A DNA stretch of 64,000 nucleotides from Streptomyces sindenensis (GCF_014649035.1 NZ_BMSG01000023.1:54064-118063); one strand, 5' to 3'. Counted from the first letter of the stretch, positions 8,566 through 17,161 are shown. Translations and numbers: made by a program. The notes: generated from the letters alone by a model not told the origin.

Positions 8566-9225
8566 ATGAGCGAGCAGCAGCCGGAATCCGTCCGCCAGGC
8601 CTGGCAGGACGTCGTGGACACGGCCCGCCGGAGCGCGGCGGACGGCCTCGTCGTCGGCACCTCCGGCAATGTCTCCGCCCGCGTCGGCGACCTCGTCCTG
8701 GTGACGCCCAGCGGGGTGCCCTACGACCGGCTCGGACCCGAGGACGCGGTCGGCGTCGACCTGGAGGGGCACCAGGTGCTCGGGGATCTCGGCCCGACCA
8801 GTGAGCTCCCCCTCCACCTGGCGGTCTACCGCTCCACCGACGCCGCCGCCGTCGTCCACACCCACGCCGTGCACGCCACCGCCGTCTCCACCCTCGTCGC
8901 CGAGGTCCCGCTCGTGCACTACGCGGCGGCCCTCCTCGGCGGTCCCGTCCGCACCGCCGCCTACGCGCGCTACGGCACCCCGGAGCTGGCCGACGCCATG
9001 CTCGAAGCGCTCCGGGACCGCACCGGCTGTCTGCTCGCCAACCACGGCACCGTCACCTACGGCGACACGCTCGACCAGGCCTACGACCGCACCGCCCAGC
9101 TGGAGTGGCTGTGCCACCTCTGGCTCACCGCGAGCTCGGTGCCCGGCCGCACCCCGGCCCTGCTCTCCACGGCCCAGCTGGCCGAGGTGACCGAGGCGCT
9201 CAAGGGGTACGGCCAGCACGGCTGA
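8566..9225 (+). CDS. Class II aldolase/adducin family protein (fuculose-phosphate aldolase-like)
   Basis: A 219-residue zinc-dependent aldolase-fold protein. VGTSGNVSARVGD near residues 26-38 and LVTPSGVPYDRL follow the L-fuculose-phosphate aldolase pattern. The metal ligands are visible in VVHTHAVHATAVS (His-x-His) and LANHGTVTYGD (third His), with the catalytic Glu in the preceding SELPLHLAVY. The in-frame reading extends upstream to 8371, but the ATG at 8566 aligns with the domain start and has a -10 box 6 nt before it. It probably cleaves a sugar phosphate; the substrate is not determined. Confidence 0.9.
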   Translation: MSEQQPESVRQAWQDVVDTARRSAADGLVVGTSGNVSARVGDLVLVTPSGVPYDRLGPEDAVGVDLEGHQVLGDLGPTSELPLHLAVYRSTDAAAVVHTHAVHATAVSTLVAEVPLVHYAAALLGGPVRTAAYARYGTPELADAMLEALRDRTGCLLANHGTVTYGDTLDQAYDRTAQLEWLCHLWLTASSVPGRTPALLSTAQLAEVTEALKGYGQHG

Positions 9226-9356
9226 ACCGGACCCGCCCGGGCCGGGAGACCGGGGCCGGGGCCACTCGGCCCGCCCGAGGCGGACCCGGGCGCCGAGCCG
9301 CCCCGGACGGCCCCCGCCCGCTGGCCGCCCGGCCCCCGGCCCACGACACTGGAGCG

Positions 9357-10484
9357 GTGCGCCCGGTAACCGCGACGGCAGCGGCCGTCACCTCGATCCT
9401 CGGCGTCGGCGCGGCAGCGGTCGCGGCCGGCCGGTACGCCAGTGACGTCGCCCTCAAGGCGACGCCCGGACGTCCCCTGCCCGCCGACCGCAGACTCACC
9501 GTGCACGCCACCGCGGCCGGCCGGGTCACCCTGACCCGTTCCTTCTCGGCGCTCCGCCCCGGCACCTGGGGGATCGCCGGATCCGGGGTCCACGCGGTCG
9601 TCGGACCGGTCGTCGAAGGTGCCTCCGAAGGCGCCGACACCGTCGTCCGCAGGCTGGAGAGCGTCGGCCGGGGGATCCTCGAACCGGGCGCGAAGGTCCG
9701 GCTCACCCCCGCCCTGTACGGCGGCGACCCCGGCAGCGACCTCGGGCTCGACCACAGCGAGGTCGAGAACCCCGGCGAGCTCGGGACCCTGCCCGCCTGG
9801 TACCTCCCCGGCGCGCGCGACACCTGGATCATCACCGCGCACGGCCTCGGCACCACCCGGGCGCACCCCATGAACCTCATGGGCTTCCTGCACCGGCAGC
9901 GCTTTTCCGTGCTCGACCTCGCCTACCGCGGCGACCCCGGAGCCCCCCGCCCCGCCGACGGCCTCGGCCACTTCGGCGCCTCCGAGTGGCGCGACCTCGA
10001 CGCCGCCCTCCGCTACGCCCTGCGGTACGGCGCCCGGAACGTGATCGTCCACGGCTGGTCCACCGGCGCCACCATGGCCCTGTACGCCGCCGTCGAATCC
10101 CCGCTCCGCGACCGGATCAGCGGGCTCGTCCTCGACTCCCCGGTGCTGGACTGGCCGGTCACCCTCCGCGCCCTGGCCGCCGCCCGGGGCGTCCCGGCCG
10201 CCCTGCTGCCGCTCGCCGTCCGCGCCGCCCAGGGCCGCACCGGGATGGGCGCCACCCCGGTGCTGGAGACCTCCGTACCGGCCTCCCTGCGCACCCCGAC
10301 CCTGATCCTGCACGGGCCCGACGACACGATCGCCCCGTGGGGCCCCTCCCGCGAACTCGCCGCCCGCCGCGCCGACCTGGTCAGCCTCCACGCCGTACCG
10401 CAGGCTCCGCATGCGGCGATGTGGAACGTCGGCCCGGACCGCTACGAGGAGACCCTGCGACGCTTCCTCACGCCCCTGATGTGA
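9357..10484 (+). CDS. Alpha/beta hydrolase with N-terminal membrane/signal segment
   Basis: A 375-residue protein with a hydrophobic N-terminal segment (about residues 5-28) and an alpha/beta hydrolase domain. The nucleophile elbow is VHGWSTGATMA (G-x-S-x-G), the acid is probably in LHGPDDTIAPW and the His in VPQAPHAAMWN, so the triad looks complete. It resembles membrane-tethered or secreted actinobacterial serine hydrolases of unknown substrate. The start is taken at GTG 9357, where the hydrophobic segment begins; upstream codons read low-complexity Pro/Arg/Ala sequence. It follows the aldolase gene by about 130 bp. Confidence 0.85.
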   Translation: MRPVTATAAAVTSILGVGAAAVAAGRYASDVALKATPGRPLPADRRLTVHATAAGRVTLTRSFSALRPGTWGIAGSGVHAVVGPVVEGASEGADTVVRRLESVGRGILEPGAKVRLTPALYGGDPGSDLGLDHSEVENPGELGTLPAWYLPGARDTWIITAHGLGTTRAHPMNLMGFLHRQRFSVLDLAYRGDPGAPRPADGLGHFGASEWRDLDAALRYALRYGARNVIVHGWSTGATMALYAAVESPLRDRISGLVLDSPVLDWPVTLRALAAARGVPAALLPLAVRAAQGRTGMGATPVLETSVPASLRTPTLILHGPDDTIAPWGPSRELAARRADLVSLHAVPQAPHAAMWNVGPDRYEETLRRFLTPLM

Positions 10485-10593
10485 GCCGATGGGGTGAACT
10501 CTCCCCTTTGACGCCGCGCCCGGGGAACCTTTCACGTACCGGTGAAACGGCTTCCGTTTGGGCTTTCGGGCCGTCAGGGGCAAGACTGCTCCC

Positions 10594-12027
10594 GTGACGT
10601 CCCGTACTCCGCGCGACTCCAGGCTGCGACTTGTCCGCCCGCGACCCCTTGCCACGGCCCGCAAGGCCGTGACCAACCGGCGCACCAGGCCGGCCCCCCG
10701 CCCTCCCGAGGGCACCCCGCCCCGCGCGGAACTGGCCCGCCAGGCCAGGGCGGTGCTCGCCGACGCCGTGCGCATCGCCCACTGGGCGGCCGGCACCCCG
10801 GGGCCGGGCACCGCCACCCCGCTCGCGGCCCACGCCCTCGAACGGGCGGCCACCGCCCTGGAGCTCTCCCCGGCGCAGGTCCGGGCGGGCTGGGACCGGG
10901 CCCGGCTGGCCGGACTCGTCGAACTCCACGGCGACACCGTCCGCCCCGGCTGGCGGCTGCGCGCCTGGGACCGGGACGACTCCGCCGTGCTGCGCGGCTG
11001 GGTGGCGCTCTTCGACGCCTGGTCGCTCGTCCACCCCGCACCCGCGGGCATCGAGGCGGGCGCGGTCGCCGAAGCCGTCGAGGCCGTGCCCCAGGTGCTC
11101 TCCCTCCTCCAGCTCTCGGCGGGCCCCGTCACCGTCCCCGCCCTGCTGGACCTCCTGGGCCAGCGCGTCGCCGAACTCCATGAGGAGCGCTGCGAAGTGC
11201 CCCTGGGCCCCGGCAGAGCCGCCCCCGCCGGCCCGGCGGAGACAGCCGCCGACGAGGACACCGGCCGGGTCGGCGGCCGGGACACCGGACCCGCCCGGAG
11301 CGCCGACCTCAACGCCCTGCTGCTCGACTGGGCCCTGGAGGGCCTCGCCGCCGTCGGGGCGCTGACCCTCGGCACGGGGCACGCCACCCTCACCCCGCTC
11401 GGCAACTGGGCGGTCTGGGTCAAACTGGAACAGATCTGCGTCGCCGCCCAGAGCCCGGCCGGAAACATCGAACAGTCCGCCGCCGACATGCTCCTCGGCT
11501 GCGCCCGGCTCACCCCGGGGCCGGCCCGCGACGAATACCGCGCCTGGCTCGCCGCCCGCACCGTCGGCAGCGCCGTCGCCGAACTGCTCGCCGTCGCCCG
11601 GGGCGAGGACGCGCTGCTGCGCGGACTGGCCTTCGAGGCGCTGCGCGTCGTCGGCGCCCCCGCCGAACCCGAGGTCCGCGCCGTCCTCGCCGAATCCTCG
11701 CTGCGCCCCTACGCGCTGCTCTGGCTCGCCGAGTACGAGGGCAACGACCCCGACGACGCCCAGGACGTCCTCAGCCGTGAGGAGTCCACCTGGCTCTGGG
11801 TCGACACGGCCGCCGCCGTCGCCGACCACGGCGAGACCGGACTGCTGGTGCGCCACCTCGACTCGGCCGTCCAGGGCACCGTCCCGGCCCTCCTCGACGA
11901 GGTCAGGGCCGTCGGCCACCCCCGGACGGTCCAGGTCCTGGTCGCCCTGGCCGCGGCCCACCCGGACCCGGCCCTGGCCAAAGCGGTCCGCCGGGCCGCC
12001 TTCCAGGTGCACACCGGGGGAGCCTGA
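10594..12027 (+). CDS. Conserved hypothetical protein, winged-helix-like and HEAT-like segments
   Basis: A 477-residue protein without recognised catalytic motifs. After a basic N-terminus come helical segments and a stretch that could be a winged helix (about 70-120: LELSPAQVRAGWDRARLAGLVEL). The C-terminal third is regular, Ala/Leu-rich and helical, with a HEAT-repeat look (VQVLVALAAAHPDPALAKAVRR). Start taken at GTG 10594; the codons before it are not convincing. Cytoplasmic by composition. Function unknown; a scaffold or regulatory role is only a guess from the helical repeats. Confidence 0.75.
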   Translation: MTSRTPRDSRLRLVRPRPLATARKAVTNRRTRPAPRPPEGTPPRAELARQARAVLADAVRIAHWAAGTPGPGTATPLAAHALERAATALELSPAQVRAGWDRARLAGLVELHGDTVRPGWRLRAWDRDDSAVLRGWVALFDAWSLVHPAPAGIEAGAVAEAVEAVPQVLSLLQLSAGPVTVPALLDLLGQRVAELHEERCEVPLGPGRAAPAGPAETAADEDTGRVGGRDTGPARSADLNALLLDWALEGLAAVGALTLGTGHATLTPLGNWAVWVKLEQICVAAQSPAGNIEQSAADMLLGCARLTPGPARDEYRAWLAARTVGSAVAELLAVARGEDALLRGLAFEALRVVGAPAEPEVRAVLAESSLRPYALLWLAEYEGNDPDDAQDVLSREESTWLWVDTAAAVADHGETGLLVRHLDSAVQGTVPALLDEVRAVGHPRTVQVLVALAAAHPDPALAKAVRRAAFQVHTGGA

Positions 12028-12058
12028 CCCGTACGCCGGGTTCGCACGCCCGATCCGC

Positions 12059-12098
12059 ACGCCCCGGGACTCCGTTCAGCCGGCCGACCCCGGGGCGT
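12059..12098. terminator. Possible terminator between convergent genes
   Basis: ACGCCCCGGG at 12059-12068 pairs with CCCGGGGCGT at 12089-12098. The hairpin spans the end of the VOC gene on the opposite strand and could stop transcription of the hypothetical gene ending at 12027. The loop is about 20 nt, so support is moderate. Confidence 0.4.
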
Positions 12099-12489
12099 AC
12101 GTCCCGAAGCTCCACACATTGCCCTCGGCGTCCCGCGCCATGTAGTCCCGGGAGCCGTAGTCCTGGTCGGTCGGCTCCATCAGGATCTCCACGCCGAACT
12201 CCCTGGCCCGCGCGCAGTGCTCGTCCACCTCGTCGACCACCACGTACACCCCCGCCGGGCCTGCGCCCGCCATCGCCCGCGCGAACACGCCCTCGCGCCC
12301 CTTGGAGCCGAGCATCACCCTGCCGTTGCCCAAGGACAGCTCGGCATGCAGCACACTGCCCCCCTCGCCCTCGTACACCGCCTCCTCGGTGAAGCCCAGG
12401 CCCTGCGTCAGCGTCCTGATCGCCGCCCTCGCGTCGTCGTAGAGGATCGTCGGGTAGATCGTCGGAACCCCGCTCGCCGCGCCCGCCAT
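12076..12489 (-). CDS. VOC/glyoxalase superfamily protein
   Basis: A 137-residue vicinal-oxygen-chelate fold protein of the PhnB/YP_009 type. IYPTILYDDARAAIRTLTQGLGF opens the first beta-alpha-beta-beta-beta unit, and VYVVVDEVDEHCARAREFG opens the second. QDYGSRDYMARDAEGNVWSFGTY is the typical C-terminal strand region with the conserved D-x-x-GN-x-W. No operon partner is evident. Start at ATG 12489; the longer reading frame to 12561 adds basic residues without homology signs. Substrate unknown; could be an antibiotic- or metabolite-modifying or binding protein. Confidence 0.85.
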   Translation of the reverse strand: MAGAASGVPTIYPTILYDDARAAIRTLTQGLGFTEEAVYEGEGGSVLHAELSLGNGRVMLGSKGREGVFARAMAGAGPAGVYVVVDEVDEHCARAREFGVEILMEPTDQDYGSRDYMARDAEGNVWSFGTYAPGSAG

Positions 12490-12906
12490 GACACTCACCT
12501 CTCCTGCCGTCCGCACCGTCCGATGTGATCCACGTCTCAGTCTTCCACCAGGCACTGACAACGGCAGGCCGTCCCGGACCGACTGCGCCCGACCGGCTGC
12601 CCCTGACCGGCTGCCCCGACCGGACGTCCCGGATCAGGCGCCGGCCGTCCCGGACGTCCGCCCGGGTCGGCTCCGTGATCAGCGGCCGACCGGTCGACTC
12701 GTCCGGCGTCGTCGTCGCGTGGTGCGCCCGGACCCCGGCCTAGCGGTCGGCCTGAAGCCCCACCCGCGCGGCGATATCGGCGTCGCAGTCGAACCGCACG
12801 GTCGCACCGCCCTCGGGATCGGGGCGGGCGACGGCGTGCCGCCCCGCGGCGAGTATCGGACGGTTCGTCCCACCGAGCACGCGGAAAAGCAGTTGCGCAC
12901 CGCCAG

Positions 12907-12912
12907 TAGAAT
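12907..12912 (+). promoter_or_regulatory. -10 hexamer of the ABC-F transcript
   Basis: TAGAAT lies 6 nt upstream of the ATG at 12919, so transcription would begin at that ATG. No convincing -35 is seen at 16-19 bp spacing. Confidence 0.55.
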
Positions 12913-12918
12913 GGCCGT

Positions 12919-12942
12919 ATGGCCTACCTCCTTGTGCATTAG
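12919..12942 (+). CDS. Candidate 7-residue leaderless leader peptide upstream of the ABC-F gene
   Basis: ATG-GCC-TAC-CTC-CTT-GTG-CAT-TAG encodes Met-Ala-Tyr-Leu-Leu-Val-His. The ATG is 6 nt after a TAGAAT -10 box, so it should be the first codon of a leaderless mRNA. The stop is 61 nt before the ABC-F start, which has its own GGAG. Short upstream ORFs are known to control ABC-F genes by ribosome-mediated attenuation. Here the regulatory role is inference and translation is unproven. Confidence 0.5.
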   Translation: MAYLLVH

Positions 12943-13003
12943 CGGCGTCGAGAGACCTCCGCCCTCGTCCCTCCGCCGTCCTGACTGCCCTGGAGTTTTT
13001 CCC

Positions 13004-14602
13004 GTGATCACCGCTTCCGGCATCGAGCTGCGCGCCGGCGCCCGCATCCTCATCGAATCCGCTTCCTTCCGCATCGCCAAGGGCGACCGCATCGGCCTCG
13101 TCGGCCGCAACGGCGCGGGCAAGACCACCCTCACCAAGTGCCTCGCGGGTGAAGGCACCCCCGCGGGCGGCACCATCACCAAGTCCGGTGAGGTGGGCTA
13201 CCTCCCGCAGGACCCGCGCACCGGCGACCTCGACGTCCTCGCCCGCGACCGCATCCTCTCCGCCCGCGGTCTCGACGAGATCCTGCGCAAGATGCACGAG
13301 AACGAGGACCGGATGGCGAACGGCAAGGGCGCCACCCGCGAGAAGGCGATGAAGAAGTACGAGCGCCTGGAGACGGAGTTCCTCACCAAGGGCGGGTACG
13401 CCGCCGAGGCCGAGGCCGCCACCATCGCCGCCGCGCTCAACCTGCCCGACCGGGTCCTCGGCCAGCCCCTGCACACGCTCTCCGGCGGTCAGCGCCGCCG
13501 CGTCGAGCTGGCCCGGATCCTCTTCTCGGACGCCGACACCCTGCTCCTCGACGAGCCGACCAACCACCTCGACGCCGACTCCATCGTCTGGCTGCGCGAC
13601 TACCTCAAGTCCTACCGCGGTGGCTTCGTCGTGATCTCCCACGACGTCGAACTGGTCGAGACGGTCGTCAACAAGGTGTTCTACCTCGACGCCAACCGCT
13701 CCCAGATCGACATCTACAACATGGGCTGGAAGCTCTACCAGCAGCAGCGCGAGGCCGACGAGAAGCGCCGCAAGCGCGAGCGCCAGAACGCCGAGAAGAA
13801 GGCCGCCGCCCTCAACTCGCAGGCCGACAAGATGCGCGCCAAGGCCACCAAGACCGTCGCCGCCCAGAACATGGCCAAGCGCGCCGACCGGCTGCTGGCC
13901 GGCCTTGAGGCCGTCCGGGTCTCCGACAAGGTCGCCAAGCTCCGCTTCCCGGAGCCCGCCCCCTGCGGCAAGACCCCGCTGATGGCGGAGGGCCTGTCCA
14001 AGTCGTACGGCTCGCTGGAGATCTTCACCGACGTCGACCTCGCCATCGACAAGGGCTCCCGCGTCGTCATCCTCGGCCTCAACGGTGCCGGCAAGACCAC
14101 GCTGCTGCGCCTGCTCGGCGGTGCGGAGAAGCCCGACACCGGCGAGATCATCCAGGGCCACGGCCTCAAGCTCGGCTACTACGCCCAGGAGCACGAGACC
14201 CTCGACCCCGAGCGCACGGTCCTGGAGAACATGCGCTCCGCCGCCCCCGACCTCGATCTCGTCGAGGTCCGCAAGACGCTCGGCTCCTTCCTCTTCTCCG
14301 GCGACGACGTCGACAAGCCCGCGGGCGTCCTCTCCGGCGGCGAGAAGACCCGCCTGGCGCTCGCGACCCTGGTCGTCTCCTCCGCCAACGTGCTCCTGCT
14401 CGACGAACCCACCAACAACCTCGACCCCGCCAGCCGCGAGGAGATCCTCGGCGCGCTGCGCACCTACAAGGGCGCCGTCGTTCTCGTCACCCACGACGAG
14501 GGGGCCGTCGAGGCGCTCCAGCCGGAGCGGATCATCCTGCTCCCGGACGGCGTCGAGGACCTCTGGGGAGCGGACTACCGCGACCTCGTCGCCCTCGCCT
14601 GA
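13004..14602 (+). CDS. ABC-F family ATP-binding protein
   Basis: A 532-residue soluble protein with two ABC ATPase domains and no membrane segment, the ABC-F layout (EttA/Uup/YbiT-like), which acts on the ribosome. The first domain has GRNGAGKTTL near residue 33, LSGGQRRRVELARI and LLLDEPTNHLD. A charged helical linker (about 240-300, rich in Lys/Arg/Glu/Gln) corresponds to the P-site tRNA-interaction motif region. The second domain has GLNGAGKTTLL, LSGGEKTRLALATL and LLLDEPTNNLD. GTG 13004 follows TGGAG at 6-8 nt. It could be a housekeeping translation factor or an antibiotic-protection type; the sequence alone does not decide. Confidence 0.92.
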   Translation: MITASGIELRAGARILIESASFRIAKGDRIGLVGRNGAGKTTLTKCLAGEGTPAGGTITKSGEVGYLPQDPRTGDLDVLARDRILSARGLDEILRKMHENEDRMANGKGATREKAMKKYERLETEFLTKGGYAAEAEAATIAAALNLPDRVLGQPLHTLSGGQRRRVELARILFSDADTLLLDEPTNHLDADSIVWLRDYLKSYRGGFVVISHDVELVETVVNKVFYLDANRSQIDIYNMGWKLYQQQREADEKRRKRERQNAEKKAAALNSQADKMRAKATKTVAAQNMAKRADRLLAGLEAVRVSDKVAKLRFPEPAPCGKTPLMAEGLSKSYGSLEIFTDVDLAIDKGSRVVILGLNGAGKTTLLRLLGGAEKPDTGEIIQGHGLKLGYYAQEHETLDPERTVLENMRSAAPDLDLVEVRKTLGSFLFSGDDVDKPAGVLSGGEKTRLALATLVVSSANVLLLDEPTNNLDPASREEILGALRTYKGAVVLVTHDEGAVEALQPERIILLPDGVEDLWGADYRDLVALA

Positions 14603-14944
14603 CCCGCCGGAGCCCCTGCCCGATCCACCGGGGATAGATCATTCGGCCTACGCGCGATCCGTCATCTGCGTGAGAGCGTCTCGTACTCCGGTGGTGCGCC
14701 CGGCGCTCACCCGTCGCACGCCCCATTTCCGGACGCTTCGCTCCGTACGGCCCTGACCTGCCGGTTCTCCGGTCGGTGAGGGCCGTACGCCCTTGTGCGC
14801 CCGCGGGAATCAGGGATTCCGCTCGCTCTGACGCGCCTCTCGTCAGGGAAACCGCTCGCACCGACCTTGCCGAATGGGTGGCCAGGAAGCGCGGGAGGGG
14901 TGATCATGAGAAGTCCAGAGCGCACTTCCCATGAGGAGGCACGG
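14603..14944. other. 342-bp interval upstream of gbn with a cluster of GATC sites
   Basis: No gene is seen. Contains the hairpin listed at 14744 and four GATC tetranucleotides (14622, 14637, 14656, 14902); three of them fall within 38 bp and one (TGATCA) lies about 40 bp before the gbn start. Confidence 0.6.
14744..14789 (+). terminator. Hairpin downstream of the ABC-F gene
   Basis: CGTACGGCCCT (14744-14754) pairs perfectly with AGGGCCGTACG (14779-14789), with a second inner pairing CCGG/CCGG. It lies about 140 bp after the ABC-F stop, so a terminator role is likely but not certain. Confidence 0.5.
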
Positions 14945-15166
14945 GTGGCCGAGACTCTGAAGAAGGGCAGCCGGGTGACCGGCGCCGCGCGTGACAAGCT
15001 CGCGGCAGACCTGAAGAAGAAGTACGACTCCGGTGCGAGCATCAGGGCGCTGGCCGAGGAAACCGGCCGCTCCTACGGGTTCGTCCACCGGATGCTCAGC
15101 GAGTCCGGAGTGACGTTGCGGGGACGCGGCGGCGCGACACGGGGCAAGAAGGCCGCTTCGGCCTGA
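14945..15166 (+). CDS. gbn: Gbn-type nucleoid-associated protein (small HTH)
   Basis: A 73-residue basic helix-turn-helix protein: TGAARDKLAADLKKKYDSGAS then IRALAEETGRSYGFVHRMLSESGVTLR, with a Lys/Arg-rich C-terminus. Length, position and motif agree with Gbn (SCO1839), described as a GATC-binding nucleoid-associated protein that affects development and antibiotic production in S. coelicolor. The start is GTG 14945, because AGGAGG lies 7 nt upstream and the resulting 73 residues equal the described length; an ATG at 14909 in the same frame would add 12 residues. Four GATC sites upstream suggest autoregulation. Confidence 0.82.
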   Translation: MAETLKKGSRVTGAARDKLAADLKKKYDSGASIRALAEETGRSYGFVHRMLSESGVTLRGRGGATRGKKAASA

Positions 15167-15223
15167 GGCCTCCGCGTTCTCGGCGCCATCGGCGTCATTC
15201 GGGACCGACGGATTTCGGGGTGG

Positions 15224-15255
15224 CCACCCGGCTGACCGCAAGGTCGCCCGGGTGG
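15224..15255 (+). terminator. Hairpin downstream of gbn
   Basis: CCACCCGG (15224-15231) pairs with CCGGGTGG (15248-15255), with partial pairing inside the loop. It lies 58 bp after the gbn stop. Confidence 0.5.
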
Positions 15256-15311
15256 TTACTGTTCAGTCACTTACTACCGAGTGCTGACTGCACCCCATCC
15301 GGAGGCGCCCC

Positions 15312-16103
15312 ATGACCTCGCTCGACACTGTGCTCGACAAGGACGGCGTACGGCTCACCGTCGACGATGCCGTTGCCACGGTGACGCTCACCAACCCGGC
15401 CAAGCGCAACGCTCAGTCTCCCGCTCTGTGGCGGGCGTTGACCGAGGCCGGACGGGCGCTGCCCGGCACGGTACGGATCGTGGTGCTCCGCGGCGAGGGC
15501 AAGTCCTTCTCCGCGGGCCTCGACCGGCAGGCCTTCACCCCCGAGGGCTTCGACGGCGAGCCGTCGTTCCTCGACATGGCGCGCGGCCCGGAGGCCGAGC
15601 TCGACGCGACCATCGCCGAGTACCAGGAGGCGTTCACCTGGTGGCGCCGCAACGACCTCGTGTCGATCGCGACGGTCCAGGGCCACGCCATCGGCGCCGG
15701 CTTCCAGCTCGCCCTCGCCTGCGATCTGCGGATCGTCGCCGAGGACGTGCAGTTCGCCATGCGTGAGACCAGCCTCGGTCTCGTTCCCGACCTCACGGGC
15801 ACCCACCCCCTGGTGCACCTCGTGGGCTACGCCCGCGCGCTCGAGATCTGCGCCACGGGCCGCTTCGTCCACGCGGAGGAGGCCGAGCGCAGCGGCCTCG
15901 CCAACCTCGTGGTCCCCGCCGACCAGCTCGACGCGGCGGCCCGCGACCTCGCGGGGGCCCTGGTGGCAGCGCCCCGCGACGCCGTCGTCGAGACGAAGGC
16001 CCTCCTCGCCGGCGCGCTCTCGCGCGACTACGAACAGCAGCGCGTCGCCGAGCGGGCCGCCCAGGGCCGCCGCCTCCGCGACCTGGCGGGCATCACCGAC
16101 TGA
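15312..16103 (+). CDS. Enoyl-CoA hydratase/isomerase family protein
   Basis: A 263-residue crotonase-fold enzyme. The conserved opening VATVTLTNPAKRNAQSPALW is followed by an oxyanion-hole motif (GKSFSAGLDRQ) and the second oxyanion segment HAIGAGFQLALACDLRI. MRETSLGLVPDLTGTHPLV follows, where many hydratases carry a catalytic Glu. Cytoplasmic and likely part of fatty-acid or branched-chain acyl-CoA degradation, but substrate cannot be assigned. ATG 15312 is preceded by GGAGG at about 9 nt. Confidence 0.9.
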   Translation: MTSLDTVLDKDGVRLTVDDAVATVTLTNPAKRNAQSPALWRALTEAGRALPGTVRIVVLRGEGKSFSAGLDRQAFTPEGFDGEPSFLDMARGPEAELDATIAEYQEAFTWWRRNDLVSIATVQGHAIGAGFQLALACDLRIVAEDVQFAMRETSLGLVPDLTGTHPLVHLVGYARALEICATGRFVHAEEAERSGLANLVVPADQLDAAARDLAGALVAAPRDAVVETKALLAGALSRDYEQQRVAERAAQGRRLRDLAGITD

Positions 16104-16108
16104 CTCCC

Positions 16109-16132
16109 ACGGGGGCCGCGCGCGGCCCCCGT
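16109..16132. terminator. Palindromic terminator after the enoyl-CoA hydratase
   Basis: ACGGGGGCCGCG followed directly by its complement CGCGGCCCCCGT forms a perfect 12-bp palindrome 5 bp after the stop. It sits between convergent genes and could serve both. Confidence 0.65.
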
Positions 16133-16243
16133 CCACACGGCGTTGCGGCTCTGCCTCCGGAGGCCGTCCCCCGCTGTCCCGGCCGGGCTGCGTCTCCGGC
16201 GGCCGTCACACCCGGGCCGGGCCGGGCCCTGCCCCGGAGCCCG

Positions 16244-17068
16244 TCACCCGTCGGCCGGGCCCGGCTCCGCCGTCGGCGCCCGGCCCGGCCCCACCACGTC
16301 CGTGACCAGCACCGACACCGGCAGCCGCTTCTCCGTGGCCGCCGCCACCGCCGTACGCACCGACCGGGCGACATCCAGCGCCCGGTGGTCCCCGGCCGTC
16401 GCCACCTCGACCCGGACATGGTCCCGGGCGGTGTGCACCGGGCTGCCCAGGACCCGGGTCAGCGAGACGACGCCCGGCGCCCCGGCCGCCGCCGTCGCCA
16501 CCGGGTCCTCCGGCTCCGCGACCCGGGCCGCAGGTGCGGCCGGGGCCGGGGTCACCTGATCGGGCGCACCGTCCTCCAGCAATGCCGTCACCGTCAGGTC
16601 CACCTCCGTGATCTCCAGGCCCAGCCGGGCGGCGGCGGCCGTGAGGAGCGCCGCTCGCAGGGCTGCCGCGGTGTCCGGGAGCGGCCGGTCCAAGGCCGCC
16701 GAGAACTCCGCCTCGATCCGCAGCGGCCCCGTCGGCAGAGCGCTCGGCGGAGCCGGGGGCGACGCCGGGCCCCTCGGGTCCGCAGAGGCCCGCGCACCAG
16801 CGGGGCCGCCCCCGGCTCCCGCGTCCGCCACCAGGTCTCCCTCCGCACCCTCCCCGGGCACCGCCTCAACCGCCAGGCCGATCCGCAGCTCCCCGAGCAC
16901 CGCCCCCGGGCGGGCCGCCGCCCCGCGCAGCACCGACGTGGCAGCCGTCTCCGCGATCCACACACCGTCCGCCGGATCACCCAGCGGCAGCAGCCGGCCC
17001 AGACCCAGTCGTTCCCGTACCCCAGCGGTCCATCCGTCGGCCCTCCGCGGGCCCCGCGCCGTCGTCAT
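16244..17068 (-). CDS. Hypothetical protein divergent from the Asp23/AmaP cluster
   Basis: A 274-residue soluble protein with Pro/Ala-rich linkers. Segments such as LRIGLAVEAVPG and ITEVDLTVTALLEDG resemble the beta-strand patterns of Asp23/Gls24 proteins, and the end (RVEVATAGDHRALDVARSVRTAVAA) looks like another copy. It may therefore be a degenerate multi-repeat relative of the adjacent Asp23 genes. Start is ATG 17068; it is divergently arranged about 90 bp from the first Asp23 gene. I recall no experimental function. Confidence 0.7.
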   Translation of the reverse strand: MTTARGPRRADGWTAGVRERLGLGRLLPLGDPADGVWIAETAATSVLRGAAARPGAVLGELRIGLAVEAVPGEGAEGDLVADAGAGGGPAGARASADPRGPASPPAPPSALPTGPLRIEAEFSAALDRPLPDTAAALRAALLTAAAARLGLEITEVDLTVTALLEDGAPDQVTPAPAAPAARVAEPEDPVATAAAGAPGVVSLTRVLGSPVHTARDHVRVEVATAGDHRALDVARSVRTAVAAATEKRLPVSVLVTDVVGPGRAPTAEPGPADG

Positions 17069-17161
17069 CGCCCCAGCCTGCCGCATCCACGGCGCGGGAT
17101 GCGGAAAGCGCACTTAACGTGGGCAAGGAAGTCCAACCCTGTCCCGAAGGGAAGAGCGGCG

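Larger units (their letters stand above)
12490..13003. other. 514-bp interval upstream of the ABC-F gene
   Basis: Contains the VOC gene upstream region, then a stretch rich in repeated GACCGGCTGCCC / CCGGACGTCC-like motifs (about 12580-12670), and then the promoter and 7-codon ORF described separately. A minus-strand reading at about 12740-12885 has acceptable codon bias for some 46 codons but no start signal that I trust, so it is not called. Confidence 0.5.

Noticed and set aside
10468..12060. 530-codon minus-strand ORF opposite the HEAT-like protein
   Set aside because: Gly/Gln/Val-rich antisense frame. The plus frame has better codon bias and a plausible start, though the protein is unknown, so this was considered longer than the others.
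12740..12885. Minus-strand reading of about 46 codons with acceptable codon bias
   Set aside because: No Shine-Dalgarno or promoter, continues as an antisense frame of the ABC-F gene, and no family recognised.
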